Assembly (NCBI GenBank): GCA_905221605.1
Contig: CAJNDS010000627.1
Span: 1-42,500, forward strand
From: Symbiodinium natans
Lineage: Eukaryota; Sar; Dinophyceae; Suessiales; Symbiodiniaceae
Reading direction: 5' to 3'
DNA: 42,500 nt
Below are positions 28,267 through 35,676 of this stretch, piece by piece. The notes beneath the pieces are model-generated. The model ran no database searches. It had not been told where the DNA came from and worked only from the letters and a program-made list of their open reading frames with translations. How positions within the stretch are numbered: position 1 is the first letter of the stretch; every line of letters begins with the position of its first letter. The translations under genes were made by a program, and so were the position numbers.

Positions 28267-28545
28267 GCTCTGATTCGCAGCTTGTCAGCGCTTCTCCTTT
28301 GGATACAGCAGCTTGGCACCAGGTTTCGGGTTAGCATGGTTTAGGGTTTAGGATTTAGGCATGGTCTAGGGTTTAGGATTTAGGGCTTAGGTCTTTGAAA
28401 CCCTGAACCCTGAACGGGCTTTCAGTATCTTCATAGAGTGATCGGGAGGGGCGCTTGTGGTTTGCACAAGGCACACTAGTGATTCGGTAAGAAGGAAGTT
28501 AACAGGTTTGGTCAAATGGTTGAAGGGTCTCCGCTGCTGCTCTAG
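28267..28545 (+). CDS. Putative two last exons with TAG stop
   Basis: Exon 28267-28322 follows CACCAACAG and reads ALIRSLSALLLWIQQLGT; the donor is AG|GTTTCGGG. Exon 28506-28545 follows GTTAACAG, reads FGQMVEGSPLLL and ends in TAG. The phase matches (2 left, 1 taken). An extra candidate at 28426-28459 (YLHRVIGRGAC) does not fit this phase. Unknown protein. Confidence 0.45.
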
Positions 28546-28820
28546 GCCCAACCCCTACACCCTAAACCCCAAAGTTTAGGTTTAAGCCCTAAACCCTAAA
28601 CCCTAAACCCTAAACTCCCTGTAACATCAACCCTAGAACCTGTCAAGCCCCAAAATCCCGAGCTCTAAACCCTAAACCCTAAACCCTAAACCCTAAACCC
28701 AATTTCCATGAAACCTTATTGCGCACCCAGGCCCTAAAAGTCGCCCATTTAGGGTTTAGGGTTTAGGGTTTAAGGTTTAGGCTTAGGCCTCGGGATCCCC
28801 TCTAGCCTCGCAAGCTGCAG

Positions 28821-30234
28821 GTTTCCCGTCCTGATCACCTACTGGCACCGGCCTCGGACGAGGGTAAAGGGTGTGTCCGTAGGGATTTGGGGGATAGCTG
28901 AGGGATGTTTAGGGGCTTTGGGGCTTCAAGGGCTGCAGGGCCGTAAAGGGGGTTTAGGGATTGAGATGCCAGAGTTGCAGGACCGGTTGATTCTGGTGAC
29001 TTAGGGTTTAGGGTTGAGGGTTTAGGGTTTAGGGTTTAGGGTTTAGGGTTAGGATTTAGGATTTAGGGATGAGTTCGGGATTTTGGGGGGATCACGGTGA
29101 CACTGGGTGCGGCTCTGTGGGTGTGCCCAGCCATGGAGGCGGCGGTCCGTCAGTTACTCGAGGGCAAAGCCAAGGACACCGAGGTCTACGCTGTGGCAGA
29201 CTGGACTCACAAGCTCAACATGGGTTTAGGGTTTAGGGTTTAGGGTTTAGGGTTTAGGGTTTAAGGTTTAGGGTAGCAACAACTGGCCTGTTTTCGTCCT
29301 AGCACTGTGCGCCAAGCACTGGGATGCCCATTCCTCGCTCCCGGCAACTACCACCGTGGAGATAGGCGTGGGCACTGCCCCGAAGGAGCAGTGCATCGAC
29401 GCCACGGTTGGGCTAGTGCGGCTGCTCTTCGACGAGTACGAGCGCTTGGCTTGCTGGGTCGAGTTCACAGCATCCGGTGGGACAACACGACTGCAGGCGC
29501 CGAGTGCCCAAAGGTGGGTGGTCGTGCCGGGCGGCCTTGGTCTGTTTGAAGGTCCGGGTTTCCGCCTCAAGCTCCAGACCCCAAGCCCTCAACCCTAACC
29601 CTAGAGCCTAAACCCTAAACCTTCAGTGAAAGGGTTCTTAAAGGAGGGGGGTTCAAAGGGGGTAGTAACCCGCTCAAGCCGCTCAAGTATGGTCCCGTGT
29701 GGGGTCCTTCTTCTAAGGCCCCGAATATTTGGGGTACCCAAAAAGGCACTATACTCTCGAGAACTGACCATGTGTCATGGCAGCAACAGTCCTCTTTTGA
29801 AAGGGGTTTAGGGTTTAGGGTTTAGGGTTTAGGGTTTAGGGTTTAGGGTTTAGGGTTTAAGGGTGGCCTAGACCCCTCCGGCCCGAAGGCCCGGGTTTTT
29901 GCGGGGCTTTTTTGAAAGTATCTCCAGGGAAGCAGGGGCAAAGAAGCTGCTAACGTTACAAGCGTGGGTTTAGGGTTTAGGGGTTTAGAGGTTTCGGGGT
30001 TTAGGGTTTTAGGGTTTTGGGGGTTTAGGGGTTTAGGGGGTTTAAGGGGGTTTCGGGGTTTCGGGGTTTCGGGGTTTAGGGGTTCAGGGGTTTAGGGTTT
30101 AGGGTTTAGGGATTAGGGTTGTGAGGCAGGGCCATGACGGCGGTATGTAGGGCTTGGATGCCTTAGGTTCTGCATGCTGCTCCTGGGCACCCTCTCCAGC
30201 ATCTACCGCGCCGTGGTACATCAGGACGCAGCTT
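28821..30234 (+). CDS. Putative gene model, 5 exons, with a 79-bp telomeric intron
   Basis: Exons 28821-28863, 29131-29223, 29303-29513, 29928-29963 and 30167-30234. All four junctions keep phase. Donors are GTAAAG, G|GTTTAG, GTGGGT, GTGGGT and GTTTGG; acceptors are CTGCAG, CCCAG, TCCTAG, CTCCAG and CTTAG. Readings: VSRPDHLLAPASDE, EAAVRQLLEGKAKDTEVYAV, AKHWDAHSSLPATTTVEIGV, VRLLFDEYERLACWVEFTAS, EAGAKKLLTLQ, CMLLLGTLSSIYRAVVHQDA. Further candidates 30338-30396 and 30872-30965 can follow in phase. The third exon could instead continue to a stop at 29596. The joined sequence is strongly protein-like; the family is not recognised. Confidence 0.65.
29224..29302 (+). other. Putative minimal intron made of TTTAGGG units
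   Basis: GTTTAGGG opens the intron and ~7 units follow. Then ~28 unique bases end in TTTTCGTCCTAG, a normal pyrimidine tract and acceptor. Removing it joins two strongly protein-like segments in phase (G plus CA gives Ala). Confidence 0.6.
29803..29862 (+). repeat. Pure TTTAGGG array, ~8 units
   Basis: Lies ~65 bases before the acceptor at 29927. Confidence 0.95.
29965..30118 (+). repeat. Degenerate TTTAGGG array
   Basis: Starts at the donor GTGGGTTTAGGG of the preceding putative exon. Units drift to TTTAGGGG and TTTCGGGG. Confidence 0.9.
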
Positions 30235-30337
30235 GTTTGGGGGTTTCGGGTTTAGGGTCTGGGGTTTAGGGTTTGGGGTTGAGGCTCAAAAACAGACGCC
30301 CTCCATTGCGATTTTAAGGGGCAATAGGGTAAGATAG

Positions 30338-30396
30338 GGATCTGCTGGAGGCCTCGCTGCAGTGCCCGCCGCACGACCAGGAACAGCTCGACTTTT
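30338..30396 (+). CDS. Possible exon
   Basis: Follows GTAAGATAG and ends at GTTGGA. All three frames are open; the most protein-like reads DLLEASLQCPPHDQEQLDF, but the frame that links to both neighbours is a different one. Low confidence. Confidence 0.3.
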
Positions 30397-30439
30397 GTTG
30401 GATCAAAACTGATCAAAATAAACCACAAACAAAATAAAC

Positions 30440-30835
30440 CCCAAACCCCAGCCCAAACCCTAAATCCTAAAGCTGAAAAACCTTAAGCCCCAAACCCTAA
30501 ACCCTAAACCCCGTTCCCCAAACCCGAAACCCTAAACCCTAAACCCTAAACCCCGTTCCCCAAACCCGAAACCCTAAACCCTCCTCGCCTCCCCTCGCCC
30601 GGGGGTATTTTCAGCCCAGCATCCAAGGCCAGGTCTTGGTGTTAAAGAGAAGCCCGCACCCTAAACCCTGCCCCCGCAAAAGTTTCCCTGAATCCTCAAC
30701 CTTAAACCCTAAGTTGAACCCTAAACCGTAAACCCGTAAGCCCTGAACCCTAAACCCAATTCCTAAACCCTAAGTCCTAAGCCCTAAACCCTAAACCCTG
30801 AACCCTAAACCCTAAACCCTAAACCCTAAACCCTA
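30440..30835 (-). repeat. CCCTAAA arrays
   Basis: Mixed units at 30440-30590, including a duplicated ~60-bp segment with CCCGTTCCCCAAACCCGAAA at 30508 and 30553. Further units at 30680-30835 are pure towards the end. The acceptor at 30871 follows. Confidence 0.9.
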
Positions 30836-30871
30836 GAAAACCCACAAGTTGATGGGAATCAACTTGTGCAG

Positions 30872-30965
30872 GAGGTGAACGTTGCCGAGGCGCTGAAGGG
30901 CTTCTCGGCTCGCCTGCTGACCTACAGCAGCGCGTCGGGGACTCGCAGGGGCTCAGGGGCTGACG
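30872..30965 (+). CDS. Putative exon, 94 bp
   Basis: Follows AACTTGTGCAG and ends GACG|GTTAGGG at the start of a TTTAGGG array. It reads EVNVAEALKGFSARLLTYSS then ASGTRRGSGAD. A perfect 10-bp hairpin ends four bases before the AG. Classic order: CCCTAAA array, exon, TTTAGGG array. Confidence 0.6.
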
Positions 30966-31020
30966 GTTAGGGTTTAGGGTTTAGGGTTTAGGGTTTAGGG
31001 TTTAGGGTTTAGGGTTTCGG
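30966..31020 (+). repeat. TTTAGGG array starting at a donor
   Basis: GTTAGGG followed by seven pure units. Confidence 0.95.
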
Positions 31021-31269
31021 GTCAGCGCAGAAGACAAAAAACTACCTAATTACCACCCCAACAGCAATTACAAAAAGTTTGGGACAACTAAAACAAAATT
31101 TGGAATCAGCAACCACTAGGATTTAGGGTATAGGGTTTAGGAATCACTGCAATCCCTTCGGACCTTGAAGGCCGAAGCCCTGCAATGATTTAGGGTTCAG
31201 GGTCTCGCATTTTAGGGCCTCAGGTACCCCGTGCCCTTTAAGTCCCTCCCCGAAATCCTTCAAACCCGA

Positions 31270-31612
31270 ACTCCTATAACCCTAAACCCATTAAACCCTT
31301 AAACCTCTAAAACCCTAAAACCCCAAAAATGCCCTAAATACCCTAAATACCCTCAAGCCCAAACTCTTCAAAAGCGGCGCACCAGGCTCATGGACCGAAA
31401 TCCTCTAACCCTAAACCCTAAACCCCTAAACCCCTAAGACCCCTAAACCCTAAACCCCCAAGCCCCTAAAACCCTAAATGCTCCTTCAAGCCAAGGTTCA
31501 TGGACCTAACCCTAAACCCTAAACCCCAAACCCTAAACCCTAAACCCTAAACCCCCAAACCCCCAAACCCCTAAACTCCAAACCCGGTTTAAACTCTAAA
31601 GTGGCGAACAAG
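31270..31612 (-). repeat. Degenerate CCCTAAA array with copied exon starts
   Basis: Units are mostly CCCTAAA and CCCCTAAA. Two short unique inserts near 31371-31400 and 31486-31506 carry AG followed by GCTCATGGACC or GTTCATGGACC, like the true-looking exon start at 31613. Confidence 0.8.
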
Positions 31613-31690
31613 GTTTATGGACCTCCGCGGCCGGGTGAAGGAGAACTCTGGGTCAGATGGCCTCACGAAGAAGCTCGGATGGGAACTGGG
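31613..31690 (+). CDS. Putative exon (FMDLRGRVKENSG)
   Basis: Follows GCGAACAAG and reads FMDLRGRVKENSGSDGLTKK, then LGWELG. The 3' end is unclear because a G-run follows; the first GT is GTAGGTTTAGGG after it. The 5' edge has two shortened relatives upstream. Confidence 0.5.
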
Positions 31691-31707
31691 GCGGGGGGGG
31701 GGGGGGG

Positions 31708-31772
31708 TAGGTTTAGGGTTTAGGGTTTAGGGTTTAGGGTTTAGGGTTTAGGGTTTAGGGTTTAGGGTTTAT
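31708..31772 (+). repeat. Pure TTTAGGG array, ~9 units
   Basis: Follows a G-run of ~17 at 31690-31706. Confidence 0.95.
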
Positions 31773-32160
31773 AGAAATTGTATAGGGTTTGGGTCCCAAA
31801 AACGTTTCGAACGAAACGTTTCGCCTTTTAAAGCTGGGAGGGGGAGGAGGAGGGAGGGGGGGGAGGGGGGGGGAAGGGGGGGGAGGGGAGGGGGGGGGAG
31901 GGGGGGGGGGGGGGGGGGGGACTTGAAAATTCAGATGATACCATATAGGAGGGGGGGGGAGGGGGAGAGGGGGGGGGGGCGAGGTTTAAGTAAATTGAGC
32001 ATTTGGCCTCAGACTTAAACTCGGCTTGTCAGCTGTTTAGACAAATAACTTGAAAATTCAGAATGATACCACATACAATTTCTAATTATTTTGTCTTGAG
32101 GGTTTAGGGTTTAGGGTTTAGGGAGGGTTAAGGGTTAGGGTTAGGGTGGGGGGGGGTGGG
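31773..32160. other. G-rich interval with direct repeats
   Basis: AACGTTTCGAACGAAACGTT (31802-31821) is a perfect 9-bp hairpin with a two-base loop. 31838-31980 is almost all G and A. ACTTGAAAATTCAG occurs at 31921 and 32049, followed by ATGATACCA. No gene was seen. Confidence 0.6.
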
Positions 32161-32293
32161 CTACCTGTTTTTGTGGGTACGCTAAACCCTTGAATCCCAA
32201 AGCCTCACATCGCTCGAGGCTTTGTAGAGTTGTCGAGGGGAAGAGGGGGGGTTCATGGGGGGCGACCCTGGACCCTTGCTTTAGGTTTCTTAG

Positions 32294-32325
32294 GCGAGGC
32301 TCGAAGGCCATCTTCTGCAACTTAT
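32294..32325 (+). CDS. Possible short exon
   Basis: Follows GGTTTCTTAG and ends at GTAACT. One frame reads RGSKAIFCNL. Not linked to a neighbour. Confidence 0.3.
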
Positions 32326-32399
32326 GTAACTTGGAGTGACACAGCCGAAACCCTAAACCCCAAAACCCTAAACCCTAAACGCCCAGAACCCCAAACACC

Positions 32400-32935
32400 A
32401 GCCCGGGTTCCCCATCATGGCTAGAGTACCCTTCATCTAAAACGACAGACGGGGGGGGGGTAGGGTCTACGGCTTAGGGTTCCCTAATGCATGCAATCTT
32501 TTGGGATGTCTGCTTGAAAGCCATGTTCTTTATGGGCTAAAGATGAGTAACTGGTAAGGTTCCGGGTTTAGGGTTTTGAGTTTTGGGGCTATCCTCATTC
32601 CTTGTTTGGGGCCTGTAGGACCCCCTTGCTTTGGCACCTGCTGGATTCGCTGGGGTGGTTTTGGGGCCCCCAAATATGCTACCAGGAATCCCCAATGAAG
32701 CACACAACGGATCCAGGTACCTTGTTGTAGCAAATCTGGACGACAAGTAGATAAATCTTGAGGTTCCCTAAACCCAGGACTCCTGGGTCCGAAGTATCCG
32801 CTACCATGTTCTGGGCCCCGTGGGCTGCGCGCGACTTTTTCAGGGTGTTATCTACCTACTCGGGGTTCTCTGACAACTGAAAAGCAATCCTCAAACCTGG
32901 AACAGGGCTTGGGTAGGTTTCCAGGCTATACCCCT
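32400..32935. other. Unique interval, no confident gene
   Basis: Sparse telomeric units. A minus frame at 32530-32733 has no supporting splice or motif evidence. A pyrimidine-AG site at about 32844 opens VLSTYSGFSDN followed by a stop. CCCAGGACTCCTGGG is a small palindrome near 32766. Confidence 0.3.
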
Positions 32936-33156
32936 AAACCCGAAATGCTAAACCTCAAACCCTAAACGCTAAACCCTGACCTAAACCCTAAACCCTAAAC
33001 CCTAAGCCGATGTCTGTGCACCTCATGCCCAGACGAGGCTCCTCAAGCCTCGAACCCCACACCCTAAAGCCTAAACCCAAAACCCAAAACCCTAACCCTA
33101 AACCCTAAACCCTAAACCCTAAAACCTAAACCCTCAGCCTAGGAAAGCCGTCGCAG

Positions 33157-33770
33157 AGAGGCCTTCGTGCTGTGGAGCTTCTGGGGTGGGAGTGTAGAAG
33201 CCACAAGGATGCCCAAAGCTTGGAGGACCTTCAGGGATTCGGGGTTTAGGGTTTAGGGTTTAGGGTTTAGGGTTTAGGGAATTGACCATGTGGTATGAGG
33301 CTTGTGAGGAATTGTTTTACCCTAAAGTGTACAGCCTAAATCCTAATCCCGATAAGGGTTGGGATCCCCTACTGCCCCCACTCCCTACACACTTCAGCCA
33401 ACCCCACAGTCCATCTTGAAGAAGAATAAGATCTTGCTTCCCCCGAACCCTGCGGGCAACATTGAGCCGACATTGAAGGCCGCTCCCGTCATGGTGAAGT
33501 TCGAGGGAGAGGGTGCGATCACCGCTCAGGTTGGCAACCTCCTCGCACTTACAAAGGACGAGCAGGTGCAAGCCGCCGAAGAGCGTCGTGCCGGCCAGAA
33601 GCAAGTGCCCAGAGCACGACACTTGACTCGAATCGAGTGCGAAAAGTGTGGGACACTTCGCTTAGAGGGCCAACACATCTATTTTAGCTGCGAAGCCCAA
33701 ACGCAACAGAAAGGGACGCAACAGACTTTGAGGTCGTTCCTTGCAGCTTCTCGAGATTCCCTCTTCAAAG
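33157..33770 (+). CDS. Putative two-exon model with the longest unique frame
   Basis: Exon 33157-33243 follows GTCGCAG, reads RGLRAVELLGWECRSHKDAQ, then SLEDLQG, and ends GGG|GTTTAG. Exon 2 starts at 33410 after ACCCCACAG in phase 0 and reads SILKKNKILLPPNPAGNIEP. It may end at GCTCAG|GTTGGC (33529), or run on as LLALTKDEQVQAAEERR and IECEKCGTLRLEGQ until a CTCT microsatellite near 33770. The later part has a CxxC pair (CEKC). The 166-bp intron starts with five TTTAGGG units. Unknown protein. Confidence 0.6.
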
Positions 33771-33772
33771 CC

Positions 33773-33935
33773 CTCTCTCCCTCTCTCCCCCTCTCTCCCT
33801 CTCTCCTTCTCTCCCTCTCTCTCCCCCTCTCTCCCCCTCTCTCCCCCTCTCTCCCCCTCTCTCCCTCTCTCCCCCTCTCTCCCCCTCCCTCTCTCTCCCC
33901 CTCTCTCTCCCCCTCTCTCTCCCTCTGTCTCCCTC
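33773..33935. repeat. CTCTCCC microsatellite
   Basis: CTCTCTCCCC-type units. Frames through it give serine/proline/leucine runs and are not evidence of coding. Confidence 0.9.
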
Positions 33936-34007
33936 TACCACGGCTTGGGAGGGGCTAAACCCCGAACCCTAAACAGGGGGAGGGGGGAGGGGATTCGGGG
34001 TGTCGAG

Positions 34008-34059
34008 GATGGTCTGGGCGTCGTTGTTCTTCCGTTTCATCATCCTCACATTTCATTGC
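34008..34059 (+). CDS. Possible first exon with a hydrophobic N-terminus
   Basis: Follows GTGTCGAG and ends at the consensus donor GTAAGT. One frame starts at ATG and reads MVWASLFFRFIILTFHC, like a signal or membrane anchor. The other two frames are also open. GGATGGTCTGGGTGTCGGAG near 41630 is a partial relative. Confidence 0.35.
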
Positions 34060-34096
34060 GTAAGTAAATAAATAAATAAATAGATAAATGTTATGT

Positions 34097-34180
34097 ATAT
34101 ATATATATACATATAGATTTGTATGTGTTACTATGTGATACATATATATATATATATATAGTGTGTGTGTGTGTATGTAT
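34097..34180. repeat. TA and GT microsatellites
   Basis: TATATA tracts at ~34097-34110 and 34143-34160, then GTGTGTGT. AT-rich, non-coding. Confidence 0.85.
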
Positions 34181-34451
34181 AGGCATGTATGCAACATGCC
34201 GAAAACCCCTCAGCTCGAAGCCCTACAGCCCCGCAACCCCAAATCCCGAAACCCTAAGCCCTAGGACCCTAAACCCTAAATAAACCCTAAACCATAGCCC
34301 TAAACCCTAAACCCTGAAACCCTCATCTACTCCCCTTCCCCTTCACCTAAAGCCCGTAAAGCCCCAAAGCCTGAGCCCTCTGACCCCAAACCCTAAGTCC
34401 CAAACCCTAAAGCCCTTAAAGCCCCACAGCCCGAGCTGCTGCTCTCGTCAG

Positions 34452-35537
34452 GCTCGGGAAGATTTGCGAGGGTCTCGAGGCAAGCCGACCGGACCTTGGC
34501 AGCTGAAACCCTAAACCCTCGACCCTAAACCCTAAACCCGTTTAGAGTTTCAGCCCCAAATCCGAAAGCATCGAAACCCTAAACCCCTAGTTCCCTAACC
34601 CATCAACCCTCGAGCCCTTTTGGGCCTTCAAGCCTCAACTGGGGTTTAGGGTTTAGGGTTTAAGCTTTTTTTAAGGGGCGGGGAGGGGGGGGGGTAGATG
34701 AGGGTTTCAGGGTTTTAGGGGGGTTTGGGAGTTTCGGGGGGTTTGGGGGGTTTAGGCGTTGCAGTTGAGGGGTTTAGGTGGGGGCTCGGAGCGGTTGAGG
34801 GGTGTGCGTGTGTAGGGTTCGGCTTCGAAATAGTTCGGGCTGCAGATTTCAGGAGGGGGGCCGGATGTGGGGGGGGAGGGGGGGGAGATTTTTCTGGCAC
34901 TGGCACGCGACAGTCAAGGGGCTACTTAGGTAAATTGGGGCTATATTTCTCGGGGTCCCTACGCCTAAACCCCCCTAAACCCTATACCCCTGAACGACAG
35001 GTGGAAGAAGCAGCGATTGAGAGCATCAGCCACATCATCTTCAATAGCTCGGCCCGCAGAGGTTTCAGTGATTTTTACGTAGTGGAGCCAGGTAGGCATG
35101 CTTTAAGGCTTAGGTTTAGGGTGTAGGGTGTAGGGTTTAGGGTTTAGGGTTGAAGGGAGCTTGTCGGATCCTTGATACTAGTATACGATTGCACTACACT
35201 ATTTATTGAGTTATTTTCGTACCTTCTTATATGACTTCTATTGTACGATGTTCTTTTCTACTATTTTCCCATTATTATACAATATCATGAAGGGTTGGTT
35301 TCCGAGCTTGATACTTGACAGCACGTGTGCGTTTCGAGCAGACGCTACCCTCGGGTAGCTATGCATTTTGGAAAATCAGGCCAAAAGGACGAAAGTAGTG
35401 AGGGTGCAGGGTTTTTTTGTGGGATTTGGGGTTTCAGGGGTTTCAGGGGGGGTTTTAGAGGGGGTTTAGGGGGTTTTAAGCCCTGGGGTTGAACCTTCGT
35501 AGTTGAACATGTGGATCCGAGCGAAGTCCCTGACTAA
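34452..35537 (+). CDS. Putative gene model, 4 exons ending in TAA
   Basis: Exons 34452-34479, 35001-35091, 35322-35354 and 35503-35537. All junctions keep phase. Donors are GAG|GCAAGC (a GC donor), CCAG|GTAGGC and G|GTAGCT; acceptors are CGTCAG, CGACAG, TGACAG and TTCGTAG. Readings: LGKICEGLE, VEEAAIESISHIIFNSSARR, GFSDFYVVEP, RVRFEQTLPS, EHVDPSEVPD, then TAA at 35535. The frame is continuous and protein-like across four pieces. The last exon has another open frame starting LNMWIRAKSLTNTA that does not fit the phase. Unknown family. Confidence 0.65.
35160..35310. other. AT-rich island inside a putative intron
   Basis: TTCTTATATGACTTCTATTG-like sequence with no telomeric units, unlike the surrounding GC-rich DNA. 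No gene was seen. Confidence 0.5.
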
Positions 35538-35577
35538 CACAGCGTGCAGCTCAGGGTCGAGTTTGGGTTCTAGGCTG

Positions 35578-35670
35578 CCTTAAACCCTAAACCCTAAACC
35601 CTAAACCCTAAACCCTAAACCCTAAACCCTAAACCCTAAACCCTAAACCTACCCCTAAACCCTAAACCTC
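35578..35670 (-). repeat. CCCTAAA array, ~12 units
   Basis: Pure for most of its length; ends ~10 bases before the acceptor TCTTCAAG at 35676. Confidence 0.95.
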
Positions 35671-35676
35671 TTCAAG

